A stretch of DNA of 64,000 bases from Schlesneria paludicola DSM 18645 (GTDB lineage Bacteria; Planctomycetota; Planctomycetia; Planctomycetales; Planctomycetaceae). A model generated the notes under the pieces. That model did no database searches. It was not told where the DNA came from and worked only from the letters and a program-made list of their open reading frames with translations. The DNA lies in contig NZ_JH636435.1 of NCBI RefSeq assembly GCF_000255655.1, positions 2,950,325 through 3,014,324 of the forward strand, given 5' to 3'. A program made the translations under genes and the position numbers. Within the stretch, counting starts at the first letter, position 1, and every line of letters starts with the position of its first letter. Shown piece by piece: positions 1-9,756 of this stretch.

Positions 1-233
1 CCGTTTCGCTCGCCGCTACTCAGGAAATCGAACTTTCTTTATTTTCCACCAGGTACTTAGATGTTTCAGTTCCCTGGGTTTGCCTTGCATACCTATGAAT
101 TCAGCATGCAATAATTCAGGAATCCCGGGATCAACGCTCGTTTGACAGCTTCCCCAGGCTTATCGCAGTCTTCCACGCCCTTCATCGCCTCTTGGCACCG
201 AGAAATCCTCCACACACCCTTAATAACTTGACC
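1..233 (-). rRNA. 23S ribosomal RNA, 5' end (partial)
   Basis: Read on the minus strand, this segment carries the conserved 5' domain of 23S rRNA. The universally conserved GGAACTGAAACATCTAAGTA is present, followed by the AGTAGCGGCGAGCGAA block at the window edge. The 5' end was placed near 233 by comparison with the usual GGTCAAG...GGTGGATGCC-type start; the mature end may differ by a few bases. The rest of the gene lies outside the window. Confidence 0.96.
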
Positions 234-566
234 ACTTGGTTTCAGAATCTCACGCAGATTCCCTTGCCTTAGCTATTCGCAATTCATGAAAATTGCCGCC
301 AAGACAACTGGTGAGATCACCAAGTTCTTATCGCTTAAACCGAGTTGTTAAAGAGCTTTACGTCGCGTTCAGCGTTTGCTGGCGGCGACGCGGGAGGGAG
401 ATGTTAGTCAGGAAGAGATTGGCCGTCAACTGTCCGGCAGAAATCTTTTCGTTTTTCACACTTCCCGTCGAACCGCACTTTCGAGCGATTCCTGAGCAAC
501 TCTTACGAGTCACCCAGCGGACCAACTTTTCAGATGACCCTGCGGGCTACTGATTTCAGTAACCCA
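234..566 (-). other. tRNA-Ala to 23S rRNA internal transcribed spacer
   Basis: About 330 bases separate tRNA-Ala from 23S rRNA in the minus-strand rRNA transcript. The spacer contains a boxA antitermination element (345-356) and would be expected to hold the processing stem that brackets 23S rRNA. I see no protein gene here; the open frame over 293-553 is antisense to the spacer. Confidence 0.8.
345..356 (-). promoter_or_regulatory. boxA antitermination site in the rRNA spacer
   Basis: On the minus strand the sequence reads GCTCTTTAACAA, matching the core of bacterial rrn boxA (TGCTCTTTAACAA in enteric bacteria). boxA binds NusB-NusE and protects untranslated rRNA transcripts from Rho. Its position between the spacer tRNA and 23S rRNA is the same as in E. 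coli rrn spacers. Confidence 0.8.
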
Positions 567-639
567 TGGAGACGACCGGGGTCGAACCGGCAACCTCCGG
601 CTTGCAAAGCCGGCGCTCTCCCAATTGAGCTACATCCCC
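567..639 (-). tRNA. tRNA-Ala (anticodon TGC)
   Basis: The minus strand folds as a 73-nt cloverleaf with a GGGGATG/CGTCTCC acceptor stem, GCTC...GAGC D-arm, a CCGGC/GCCGG anticodon stem around TTTGCAA, and a TTCGACC T-loop. The anticodon TGC specifies alanine. The 3' CCA is not encoded (the next bases are TGG). It lies five bases downstream of tRNA-Ile, in the usual Ile-Ala order of rRNA spacers. Confidence 0.96.
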
Positions 640-644
640 GCCAG

Positions 645-718
645 TGGGCGTACGTGGATTCGAACCACGGACCTCAGCTTTATCAGAGCTGCGCTCTAGC
701 CAACTGAGCTATACGCCC
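645..718 (-). tRNA. tRNA-Ile (anticodon GAT)
   Basis: A 74-nt minus-strand cloverleaf: acceptor GGGCGTA/TACGCCC, D-arm GCTC/GAGC, anticodon stem CAGCT/AGCTG around CTGATAA, and T-loop TTCGAATC. The anticodon GAT reads isoleucine. CCA is not encoded. This is the first gene of the rRNA unit inside the window; no 16S gene precedes it. Confidence 0.96.
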
Positions 719-1168
719 CGACGAAACCCCAGAAAGGTTTCGGTCGCGAGCTCGGAACTCTAAACACTTTTGTTTTCACATTCAAGTGGAAGAGCTTCGA
801 CAGCACAGAATCCTGAGATCTCTGGCAAAATGAGCCGTCAAAGGTAGCAAACACGCGTGATCTCCACATCAAGCTGGCTGGATTCGTGGCCGCAACACGC
901 AACGTAACATCAAAACACACATATATTTAAGGAAAACAATACGCAAAGAGCCATCAGGAGACCTGCTTTCAACTACGGGATCGAGCAGATTCATGTTGGT
1001 TGTGTATTCGCGGCGCGGGCTCGATGTTCATGACACCAAAAAATCGATCGTGACGGTCGTGACTCCACCGCCAATGACTGCTCTCGTGGGAGCAAAGGAC
1101 GTATTCTGCCGTCGAGAATGGCATGATGAGCACAAAAAAAGCGTCTCCCTCGAAGAATCGATGCGCCC
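719..1168. other. Divergent intergenic region between the rRNA unit and addA
   Basis: This region must drive the tRNA-Ile/tRNA-Ala/23S unit leftward and probably addA rightward. A weak minus-strand promoter candidate is TTTGCG (942-947) with TATATG (920-925), spacing 16. There is no 16S-like sequence and no convincing protein; the overlapping short frames have no ribosome-binding sites or recognisable content. Confidence 0.4.
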
Positions 1169-4100
1169 ATGGATGCAAAACCGCAGTTTACCGACCAGCA
1201 ATCCGCCGCAATTACGACGCGAAACGTATCGATTGCCCTTTCCGCCGGCGCAGGGTGCGGAAAGACGTTTGTCCTGACGCAGCGGTTTCTGGCGGGTCTG
1301 GAGCCGTCGTCGACGGAAGGGCGTGACGTCAGTCTGCACTCGCTCGTTGCGATCACGTTCACAGACCGTGCCGCCAGAGAGATGCGGGACCGAATTCGCG
1401 CCGCGTGCCACGAACGATTGCGTCACTGCCCCAGCGAAGCTGTCGATCATTGGTTGGAGATCTTGCGGGGACTTGATTCCGCTCGAATCAGCACAATCCA
1501 TTCGTTTTGTACCAGTCTGCTTCGCTCGCAAGCCGTCGAAGCGGGGCTTGACCCCTCCTTTTCCGTACTTGAACCCGCGCTTGCCGACACGCTTTTGCGA
1601 CATGTCGTCCGCGATACTCTCAATGGGTTACTCGAACTTCGCGATCCGGACGCAGTCCAGTTTGTCGTGCTTTACGGACTGGAACGAACGCGCGATCTCC
1701 TCAGAAACCTGACGGCTCAGCGATTCCAAATCGACTTTCGTGCATTTGCGGAGACGACACCCGAACAACTGGCTGCGGCTTGGCTACGAAAGTGGCGAAC
1801 GGAAGTCGCCCCAAAACTGATCCGGACCTTCCGCGAATCACCTCTCGTCGCGCGCGTGTTGGAACTGATTTCCGGCGCCCCCTGCACTCGCGACAAGATG
1901 GTCGAACGGATTGCAAATCTCGCCACATTGCTGCCCATTCAAATTCCTTGGGAAGATCCACTGGAATCGCTGACCCTCGTTCGCGAGAACGCGACGGTGG
2001 TCGGCGGGGGTACAGAAAAAGACTGGATCTCGAAAGAGCGACAAGAACAGGTCAAAGAGGCATTCACAAAATTGCGAGCGGCAATCGATGGCCTGAAGAA
2101 GGACCTGAGTTTCGAGGAAGGCGACGTGACGCTGGCCGCCGAGATCGCCTGCCGGGCGCTGCGTCTCACCGAACAAACCGCAAATGCCTATGCCGTTGCA
2201 AAGCGGTCCCAAGGCGTGCTCGACTTCGACGACTTGTTGCTTCACGCTCGCAATCTGCTTCGCGACCATCCCAACGTTCGGCAACGAGTTGCCGCCGGAA
2301 TTCGACTGCTGATGGTCGACGAATTTCAGGACACCGATCCGGTTCAAGCGGATGTCGTCAGATTTTTGTGCGGCGAAGCGATGACCCGTGGCAAGCTGTT
2401 CATGGTGGGCGACCGCAAGCAGTCGATTTATCGTTTTCGACGGGCCGATCCGACCGTCTTTGCCACGATGAGTGCCGAGTTGCCGGCCGCCGGTCGCCTT
2501 CCGCTGAACATCAACTTTCGCAGCCAGCCTGCGGTGCTGAATTTCGTCAATCAGATGTTTGCCTCTGCAATGGAGGGATACGAGGGACTGCAGCCTTTCC
2601 GCGAGGAGCAGTACTCACCCACACCGGCGATCGAATTCTTGTTCGCGACGTTTGATGCGGCCGAGATGGATCCTTCGGCCAACGATTCGGTAAGCGGCGC
2701 ATCCTTGGGCGACGATGACCTGCGACCGAAGGCGGGAGAGTTGCGTCGACGGGAAGCCGACTGGATCGCGCGCCGCATTTCGTCGCTGCTCAACGACCCG
2801 ACACCTCGCATCCGCACGAAGAATCGCGATGCGAGCGGTCGCCCGCTTCTGAGACGAACCGAACCGGGCGACATCGTGATTCTGTTCCGGGCGCTCTCCA
2901 GTGTTCAGGAATACGAGTCGGCCCTCCGCAAATTCGGGATCGAATACTACCTGGTCGGAGGCAAGGCGTTTTTTGCGCAGCAGGAAGTCTTCGATCTGCT
3001 CAACCTGTGCCGCTATCTGGACGACTGTGACGACCTGATTGGATTGATGGGAGTGCTGCGGTCCCCCTTCTTCAATCTGGACGATGACGCAATTCACGCC
3101 ATCGTCTTCCGATCAGCAGACGATCCGCTCACCGATCCACGAGCCAATTCCGACGCAGAAGGCCCCCTGCCCTCGACATCGTATTCGCGGTTTGCAAGTT
3201 CACTCCATACAAATCTGTACCTTGAGCCCCCCACTCATCTACCTGAGTCACAGCGTGAACGAATTGCGTTCGCCGCGCGCATCCTGTCTGAACTGCGCGC
3301 GAGCAAGGATCGCATTCCCTTGACGGACCTGCTAAATCGGGCCATCGAACGGACCGGCTACGATGCCTCTCTACTGGCGGAATTCCTGGGACGTCGCAAG
3401 CTGGCCAATCTGAGAAAACTGATTGAAATGGCCCGCCAATTCGACAAAGGCGAATTCTTCACCCTCAAGGACTTCGTCACGAGGCTTCAGACATCGGTCC
3501 TGGACGAGACAGACGAAGAATTTGCCACGACGCTGCCAGAATCGGGCGACGTCGTTCGCCTGATGTCGATCCATCAATCCAAAGGACTCGAGTTCCCGGT
3601 GGTCATCGTCGCCGATATCGACCGGAAGGGACCACCACGATCCAGTGATTCGGTGCTGCACCCCGACCTGGGCCCTCTCGTCACGCTTCCCCAGCAGTTT
3701 GGCAACGAACCCAAAAATCTTGCGCTACGCATGCATCTGTTGGCCGAGGAAGAAGCCGATTCTGAAGAAACAATTCGACTGTTTTATGTTGCCTGCACGC
3801 GCGCTGCCGACTACCTGATCCTTTCGGCGGGCCTCGACACGAGCAAGTCTTCGCATTCCCCCTGGATGAACGTGGTCGAATCCCGCTTTGACATCAAGAC
3901 CGGGCTGCTGAAGTTCGATGCGCTTCTCGGTGCGTCGGCTAACGCGACAGCGGATCCGGCCACGATTCCCGAAGTGCTGGTTCATCGCGTACCGTGCGAC
4001 GCGAAAATCGCCGAAGCAGTTTCCGCACGAGAAATTGCTGTTGGCGAACTTCCGCAGCAAGTGCTGACCGCGGAACCTGCCGAATTTCCCACCTCAGCCC

Positions 4101-4828
4101 GGGTTTTCGGACGCGATACCAGCGATGCGTTTGTAACCAGCGTCTCACGACTCGAGGCGATCGACGCGGAACTGAATGCGATTTCTCATTCGCATGGAAA
4201 CAAACGATCCATTGATCTTGAAGGCGAGGTGGTCGACCTCGATATGGCAAGCGCACTTGGCACGCTGGTCCATTCGGTACTGGAACGAGTCGATTTTCGG
4301 AACGTCGACAACTGGGAACAGTTACTCATCAGTGCCGCCCATCACAGCCCCGATCAGCCGCACGAAACCCTGATTGAGCAGGCCCGCGGGATGTTAGGCT
4401 CGTTTTTTAAGTCACCATTCCACGCGGAATTGGCACGCGCCAAGTCGATCCATCGCGAGATTGATTTCTTACTTCCGTGGACACCGCAAGCAACACAATC
4501 AGGAGCCGAGCCATCGACAGTGACGCGATCCACGCCGATGATCGCCGGGATCATCGACCTGTTGATTGAGACGGACAATGGCTGGCACGTCCTGGACTAC
4601 AAGACGGGTGATTTCCCACTGAAGGCGGCGAACGAAAAACTGCTCGCCCCGTACGAACTGCAACTGGGCATTTACGCCTATGCGGTCGAGCAATGGTTTG
4701 GCGTCGTTCCTCAGGAGTTGTCGTTGATTGCGTTTCGTCCACAAGTCCGACGCATCACTCTACCCTGGTCTGCCGAACGATGGCAGCAGATTCGAGCGAG
4801 AATCGATCGGGCCATCGCAACGACGTAA
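1169..4828 (+). CDS. addA: AddA-type ATP-dependent helicase-nuclease (UvrD/Rep superfamily)
   Basis: A 1219-residue superfamily 1A helicase with a C-terminal RecB-family nuclease. This is the architecture of AddA, which with AddB resects double-strand DNA breaks for RecA loading. Visible motifs: Walker A SAGAGCGKT (25-33); VDEFQD (about 383); GDRKQSIYRFR (about 414); SIHQSKGLEFPVVIVAD (about 799); YVACTRA (about 873); nuclease histidine in LVHSVLE (about 1033); catalytic D in GIIDLL (about 1130) and DYKTGD (about 1143). The length fits AddA. The ATG at 1169 has only a weak ribosome-binding site but leaves the usual short lead before Walker A. No addB lies beside it, so the partner is either elsewhere or replaced. 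A stand-alone UvrD-like helicase-nuclease is the alternative. Confidence 0.85.
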   Translation: MDAKPQFTDQQSAAITTRNVSIALSAGAGCGKTFVLTQRFLAGLEPSSTEGRDVSLHSLVAITFTDRAAREMRDRIRAACHERLRHCPSEAVDHWLEILRGLDSARISTIHSFCTSLLRSQAVEAGLDPSFSVLEPALADTLLRHVVRDTLNGLLELRDPDAVQFVVLYGLERTRDLLRNLTAQRFQIDFRAFAETTPEQLAAAWLRKWRTEVAPKLIRTFRESPLVARVLELISGAPCTRDKMVERIANLATLLPIQIPWEDPLESLTLVRENATVVGGGTEKDWISKERQEQVKEAFTKLRAAIDGLKKDLSFEEGDVTLAAEIACRALRLTEQTANAYAVAKRSQGVLDFDDLLLHARNLLRDHPNVRQRVAAGIRLLMVDEFQDTDPVQADVVRFLCGEAMTRGKLFMVGDRKQSIYRFRRADPTVFATMSAELPAAGRLPLNINFRSQPAVLNFVNQMFASAMEGYEGLQPFREEQYSPTPAIEFLFATFDAAEMDPSANDSVSGASLGDDDLRPKAGELRRREADWIARRISSLLNDPTPRIRTKNRDASGRPLLRRTEPGDIVILFRALSSVQEYESALRKFGIEYYLVGGKAFFAQQEVFDLLNLCRYLDDCDDLIGLMGVLRSPFFNLDDDAIHAIVFRSADDPLTDPRANSDAEGPLPSTSYSRFASSLHTNLYLEPPTHLPESQRERIAFAARILSELRASKDRIPLTDLLNRAIERTGYDASLLAEFLGRRKLANLRKLIEMARQFDKGEFFTLKDFVTRLQTSVLDETDEEFATTLPESGDVVRLMSIHQSKGLEFPVVIVADIDRKGPPRSSDSVLHPDLGPLVTLPQQFGNEPKNLALRMHLLAEEEADSEETIRLFYVACTRAADYLILSAGLDTSKSSHSPWMNVVESRFDIKTGLLKFDALLGASANATADPATIPEVLVHRVPCDAKIAEAVSAREIAVGELPQQVLTAEPAEFPTSARVFGRDTSDAFVTSVSRLEAIDAELNAISHSHGNKRSIDLEGEVVDLDMASALGTLVHSVLERVDFRNVDNWEQLLISAAHHSPDQPHETLIEQARGMLGSFFKSPFHAELARAKSIHREIDFLLPWTPQATQSGAEPSTVTRSTPMIAGIIDLLIETDNGWHVLDYKTGDFPLKAANEKLLAPYELQLGIYAYAVEQWFGVVPQELSLIAFRPQVRRITLPWSAERWQQIRARIDRAIATT

Positions 4829-4927
4829 TGGACCGTACCATCAAGGGCGACGAATCCCCAAAAGGGCCGATACCGTCGTGACACCTGCGCGTCGCGATGT
4901 CGATCGCACGTACATTCGAGAATGCCG

Positions 4928-7744
4928 TCAGTCCACGAACATGAATTCGTTCGTCATCAGTAGCACTTGCGCCAGACGCTCCAGCGACGACAACTTCTCG
5001 GTGGTCGTGGTTTGGGCCGACTGTAGATACGCAAGACTCAACTGACGTTCCTCATCGTTAGGATCACGCGAGACGATTCGCCGATAGAGCGTCTGAATCT
5101 GCGCTGCCGAGTCGTCGGAGGCGGAATGGCAATCCGACGCCAGCCGACGCGCCTGTTCTTGAATGAACGGTGAGTTCATCGCCAGTAGCGACTGCTGAGG
5201 TACCGTCGTTTGCGGCCGCTCGGCAGCGGACGTATCAATATCCGCAAAGTCGAATGCACGGAACACGCCTGGCAGGTCATTGCGATTGATGAAGGCATAA
5301 ATCGTGCGACGCGTGGTTCCAGGATTCATGACCGCGTCAAAAGGTTGCCCTCCCATCACGTCGTCCAACTTGCCCGCCACCGCCAGCAGCGAGTCACGGA
5401 ACGATTCAAAGTCCAGACGAATTCGGGGCATTCGCCACAGCAGCCGGTTCTCGGGATCGCGACCGCGGGCAGCGGCATTCTCTGTCGAAGACTGTTGATA
5501 GACTGCAGACCCGACAATCAAGCGGTGAATCCGTTTGATCGACCAGCGATGCGGTGACGGCGAGGTCTCGGTGCCCGAACTGCCAGACGTTTCCACTGCC
5601 AACCAATCCAGAAGTTCTGGATGAGTTGGAGGCAGCCCTCGCGTCCCGAAGTCGCTGGGCGTCAGGACCAGTCCTGTCCCAAAGTGATGTTGCCAGATTC
5701 GGTTGACGATGACGCGCGCCGTCAGGGGGTTGCGTGCCGCCACGATTTCCTCGGCCAGTTCCAGCCGCCCGCTCCCCTTCGCAAACGGCTTTCGCTCGCT
5801 GGAAGATGCCGCCGCAAGAAACTGGCGGGGAACTCGATTGCCATGACGACCTGGATTGCCTCGGATGAAGATCACAGGTTCATGGATCGGTCCATCGCTC
5901 AAGACCATTGCTCGAGGAGGTGCCCCTGGCGAGGTTACCTTCAGGTTGTCGACGTTCCGCTTGAGGTTCGTCACCATGTTGCGAATATCATTGCCATAGA
6001 TCGCTCGCGCTTCGTCCAGCGTCAAATTCGCGGGCGAATTGGCGTCGTAGAGCACCTGCCGCAGTTCTTCCATCGAGCTATCGGGTAGCTGCTTGGCATC
6101 GGGTGTGGCTTTGACCAGTTCGTTCCATTCACCCTGAGCCGCGCGGAACAGCGAGTCGTAAATGCGAGCCAGATCGACCAGTGTATTCGGTCGCTGTTCT
6201 GTCATGGCCGCACGCAGGCGCGGGTTCACCTTGGCCGCCTCTTCTCCGTTCGACCACGAGTCCACCAGGCGATTGACTTCACCCGGGAACTCTTCAGCCT
6301 TAGCAATCGCTGCGAGTCGGTGCCACGTCCCCAAGACGGGATGAGGCTGCGCTGCCGTTCGGCTGAGAGCGTCTTTCCATCTCTGAACAATCGGACCGCG
6401 AGGTTCATTCTTACCGTGGAACATGGCCGGGATTGGAGCCCAAGCCGGAAGCTGCCTCGCGATTTGCTGGAAACAATCGCCCGCAACGTCCCGAATCTCT
6501 TGGGCCACTTTGGGAACCGATTCTTGCTCGTATTTCAGCACCTCTGCTTCGCGCTTTGCCAATTCTTGGAGGAACTGCTGATAGGCGACGGGATTCTTGG
6601 GAACACCGATAATCGGTAACTCTTCGGGTTCGGTGGTGGATGCGAATACGCCAAACAATGAGTAGTAATCGGCAGTCGGGATGGGATCGAACTTGTGGTC
6701 GTGGCAGCGCGCACAGCCCACCGTGAGCCCCAGCAGTCCGCGCGTCACGACATCGATCCGATCATCGATGATGTCGTTATTGTTGTTTAGATACCGGCGT
6801 CCGACCGTCAGGAACCCCAGTGCCGCCAAACGGGGATCATGCGTTTCGGCGGCTGGCGGCGCGCCAGCCGCTTGTCCTTCCACGATTTGATCCGCAGCCA
6901 GTTGTTCCTTGATGAACTGATCATATGGCGTGTCCTGATTGAACGCGTCGACGACATAGTCTCGATACGTGTAGGAATACGGATAGCGCGGTTCGGCGGT
7001 GAAGACATAGCCTTTGGAATCCGCATACCGCGCGACATCCAACCAGTGGCGTGCCCAGCGCTGACCGTAAAGCGGCGATGCCAGCAAACGATCAATCAAG
7101 CGCTCAACATGATCGGGTGTTGTGTCTTGAAGAAACTCCTGCACCTGTGCGAATGTGGGGGGAATTCCCCACATATCGAGCGTGGCACGACGGATCAGCG
7201 TATACCGGTCGGCAGCAGCCGAAAGATTGAGTTCCTTCTCTCGCAGTTTGGCCACAACAAACGAATCGATGGGCGTCTGGGTTTGAGCACCCTGCTCGCG
7301 AGAGATCTCGGGACGATGGGCTGGCTGAAACGCCCAATGCGGTTGTGCCGAAGCTTCGACCGCAGCCGAGTCCTTGGGCCACACCGCACCTTGCTCGACC
7401 CACTTACGGATGACCGCGATTTGTTCGTCCGCCAGCTTTCCTTTTGGCGGCATTTGCGTGTCGTTATCCGCATAGAGCAGAACTTGAATCAGCCGGCTGC
7501 CTTGAGGGTTTCCGGGCACAGCAACCGGACCGCTGTCGGTGCCTTTCAAAAATCCCGCCTGATAGTCCAGACGGAGGCCGGCTTCTTCCTTCTTCGCGCC
7601 GTGACAGGCCTGACAATGCTCGGCGAGCAATGGCCTGACTTGTTTTTCGAAGAACTCAACCTGTTCTGTGGACGGAGAGTCAGCCGCGACGGTGAGGCTC
7701 GTCATGAAGATCAGGGCGACGGCGACTCGAACGAATGATGGCAT
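4928..7744 (-). CDS. Secreted PSCyt1-DUF1549-DUF1553 protein
   Basis: A 938-residue protein with an N-terminal signal peptide (1-21). It has a planctomycete cytochrome-like domain with a CQACH haem-binding-type motif (44-48), then DUF1549 (about 150-370) holding a second CARCH in [12 protein letters not shown], and a C-terminal DUF1553 (about 640-900). Such proteins are abundant in planctomycetes; a periplasmic redox or carbohydrate-related role is usually assumed but not established. The ATG at 7744 follows a GGAAG ribosome-binding site. The normal partner, a DUF1501 gene, is absent; instead a PhoD-like phosphatase lies 325 bases upstream on the same strand. Confidence 0.88.
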   Translation of the reverse strand: MPSFVRVAVALIFMTSLTVAADSPSTEQVEFFEKQVRPLLAEHCQACHGAKKEEAGLRLDYQAGFLKGTDSGPVAVPGNPQGSRLIQVLLYADNDTQMPPKGKLADEQIAVIRKWVEQGAVWPKDSAAVEASAQPHWAFQPAHRPEISREQGAQTQTPIDSFVVAKLREKELNLSAAADRYTLIRRATLDMWGIPPTFAQVQEFLQDTTPDHVERLIDRLLASPLYGQRWARHWLDVARYADSKGYVFTAEPRYPYSYTYRDYVVDAFNQDTPYDQFIKEQLAADQIVEGQAAGAPPAAETHDPRLAALGFLTVGRRYLNNNNDIIDDRIDVVTRGLLGLTVGCARCHDHKFDPIPTADYYSLFGVFASTTEPEELPIIGVPKNPVAYQQFLQELAKREAEVLKYEQESVPKVAQEIRDVAGDCFQQIARQLPAWAPIPAMFHGKNEPRGPIVQRWKDALSRTAAQPHPVLGTWHRLAAIAKAEEFPGEVNRLVDSWSNGEEAAKVNPRLRAAMTEQRPNTLVDLARIYDSLFRAAQGEWNELVKATPDAKQLPDSSMEELRQVLYDANSPANLTLDEARAIYGNDIRNMVTNLKRNVDNLKVTSPGAPPRAMVLSDGPIHEPVIFIRGNPGRHGNRVPRQFLAAASSSERKPFAKGSGRLELAEEIVAARNPLTARVIVNRIWQHHFGTGLVLTPSDFGTRGLPPTHPELLDWLAVETSGSSGTETSPSPHRWSIKRIHRLIVGSAVYQQSSTENAAARGRDPENRLLWRMPRIRLDFESFRDSLLAVAGKLDDVMGGQPFDAVMNPGTTRRTIYAFINRNDLPGVFRAFDFADIDTSAAERPQTTVPQQSLLAMNSPFIQEQARRLASDCHSASDDSAAQIQTLYRRIVSRDPNDEERQLSLAYLQSAQTTTTEKLSSLERLAQVLLMTNEFMFVD

Positions 7745-8068
7745 GCTTCAAGCTTCCCAATCGGGAACGGCACGACGGCAGAAGCGAAAACGCGCACTTA
7801 CGAACGCGACTCGATTCACAGAGGATGTTGCGTCGTCATGGCCCAAGGTGGCTGCAGTCAGGCCTCGGGCTCCATTCCTTAAGATGTCAGCAAAAGTTCA
7901 GGCGGGACAATCTGCGGATTGTTACGGCGGGCACTGAAAGGATTATCGCAGGCAATCACGTCCGTGGCAAACCGGAACCTGACAAGGGATTCGGAAATCA
8001 ACGGGAAAATGAATGGCCGGCCGTTCACCTCCTGCTGCCTCCACGAACAGGACCATTTTCAACCTGAT
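7745..8068. other. Intergenic region upstream of the DUF1553 gene
   Basis: These 324 bases lie between the PhoD-like stop and the DUF1553 start, both on the minus strand. I see no gene, strong hairpin or repeat. The length suggests the DUF1553 gene may have its own promoter here. Confidence 0.4.
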
Positions 8069-9655
8069 TCAGACGAGCTTGGCACCGGCTTGTCCGGCCT
8101 CAACCACGAACGAGGCACGCGTTGAAGTCTTACCGTCAGCGACGGTGACATCGTCGACGACCAGATAGTCCGACCGCCACTCGGCCGGTGTCACGCGGCA
8201 ACGGACATATCCGCGCTGCGTATTCTGGAAGCGAATGAAAGGATTCTGAGACAGCAATTGATCATGGCCTTCGCGCCGATCAATCCCCTTTCCTCCGCTG
8301 GAGATCGACGTTCCCACGAATTCTGTTGCGACGATTTCCGTCTCTTGATTGCGGTCATCGACGCGCAAATCGTTGACCCAGTTTGAATGAATATCCCCCG
8401 TTAGAACGATGGGGTTAGGGATTCGTCGATCGGCCATGAACTGCATCAGCGCGATTCGCTCGGCGGCGTAGCCCGGCCACTGATCCATCGAATACGACAG
8501 AGGGTCGCTGTCCTTTGTGAACCCCACCAGCCCCATCATCACCTGCTGCGCGAGGATGTTCCACGTCCCCTGCGACTGCAACAACGAAGCTTGCAACCAA
8601 TCCCGCTGTTTCGCGCCCAGCAAGGAATTTCGTGGATTGAGAGCTTCCTCATTCAAGGGTGAACGGCGATCCCCGTTTGGCTGATCGGATCGGTACTGCC
8701 GTGTATCGAGAATCTGAAATTCCGCAAGCTGTCCAAATGACGCGCTGCGGTACAGTTCCATGTGCGGACCGGTCGGCAGCGAGCGGCGGCGGAGCGGCAT
8801 GTTTTCGTAGTAGGCCTGATAGGCATTGGCTCGACGAAGCAGGAACTCGGCGGTATCGACATTCTCTTTCGCCGAGATCTCACCCGCGTAGTTGTTGCTG
8901 ACTTCGTGATCGTCCCAAGTGACGAACCAGGGACAATTGCTGTGCGCACGCTGCAACTGGGGATCGCCACGATACTGGGCATGGCGCACGCGATAGTCAT
9001 TCAGCGAATGAATCTCGCTGCCAATATGCTGTCGAACCTGGTCTTTTCGCCCACCCCCTTCATAGATGTAGTCGCCGAGGTGAAAGATCAGATCCAGATC
9101 GTTCTCGGCCATATGCTGATACGCGGTGTAATACCCCGTCTCGAAATGCTGACAGGACGCAAACGCGAACTTCAGTTCGTCTTTGACCGCGTCGGCACTG
9201 GGAAGCGTTCGAGTCCGACCGAGCGGACTCTCGACATCGCCCACACGGAATCGATACCAGTACCAACGATCAGGCTTCAGCCCATGCACCTCGACATGCA
9301 CGGAATGCCCCAACTGAGGTGTGGCGATGGCAGTTCCCTTCGCCACGACGTTCCGCATATTGTCGTCGTCGGCCAGCACCCAACTGACCTGTACGGGCTC
9401 TTTGGACATCCCGCCAAACGGTTCGAGTGGCTTGGGGGCCAAGCGTGTCCATAAGACCACGCTGGAACTGTCGGGGTCACCCGACGCAATCCCGAGCGAA
9501 AACGGATTCGTGTCGAATCGCGGCCGGGTTTGCGCGAGGGCGGCCCGGTTCATCCAGGGAATTGAAGCGAGCGCCGCGCCGTACGCCATGAACCAACGAC
9601 GACTGATTCCGCCTTCGTATTTCAACGATTCTCGCAAAGTGTCCAGTTGCAACAT
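8069..9655 (-). CDS. phoD: PhoD-like alkaline phosphatase/phosphodiesterase, Tat-exported
   Basis: A 528-residue metallophosphatase of the PhoD family, which hydrolyses phosphate mono- and diesters outside the cytoplasm. The N-terminus carries a twin-arginine signal (SRRWFM, then AALASIPWMNRAALAQ). The N-terminal PhoD domain shows FSLGIASGDP and SVVLWTRL; the metal-binding core shows FASCQ, HLGDYIYEGG, TWDDHEVSNNY and LTGDIHSNW. The start at 9655 is preferred over upstream in-frame codons because AGGGGAA stands five bases before it and it places the Tat signal near the N-terminus. It lies 101 bases downstream of the glycosidase-like gene and may be co-transcribed with it. Assignment as PhoD is by motif; the substrate is unknown. 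Confidence 0.88.
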   Translation of the reverse strand: MLQLDTLRESLKYEGGISRRWFMAYGAALASIPWMNRAALAQTRPRFDTNPFSLGIASGDPDSSSVVLWTRLAPKPLEPFGGMSKEPVQVSWVLADDDNMRNVVAKGTAIATPQLGHSVHVEVHGLKPDRWYWYRFRVGDVESPLGRTRTLPSADAVKDELKFAFASCQHFETGYYTAYQHMAENDLDLIFHLGDYIYEGGGRKDQVRQHIGSEIHSLNDYRVRHAQYRGDPQLQRAHSNCPWFVTWDDHEVSNNYAGEISAKENVDTAEFLLRRANAYQAYYENMPLRRRSLPTGPHMELYRSASFGQLAEFQILDTRQYRSDQPNGDRRSPLNEEALNPRNSLLGAKQRDWLQASLLQSQGTWNILAQQVMMGLVGFTKDSDPLSYSMDQWPGYAAERIALMQFMADRRIPNPIVLTGDIHSNWVNDLRVDDRNQETEIVATEFVGTSISSGGKGIDRREGHDQLLSQNPFIRFQNTQRGYVRCRVTPAEWRSDYLVVDDVTVADGKTSTRASFVVEAGQAGAKLV

Positions 9656-9756
9656 CAGAGTTCCCCTGCTCCGTTCTGTCCATTTGGAAACATTGTTCAT
9701 GGGAAGGATCGGGGCCGTCTCATCAATGGCAGCCAGCCCCGTCATCTGTTTCAGGC

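Noticed and set aside
293-553. An 86-codon open frame on the plus strand
   Set aside because: It lies antisense to the rRNA internal spacer that contains boxA, and has no recognisable protein features.
1780-2655. A 291-codon frame inside addA
   Set aside because: It is a shifted frame of the helicase gene, rich in Arg and Ser as expected for a GC-rich shadow; the helicase motifs are in the other frame.
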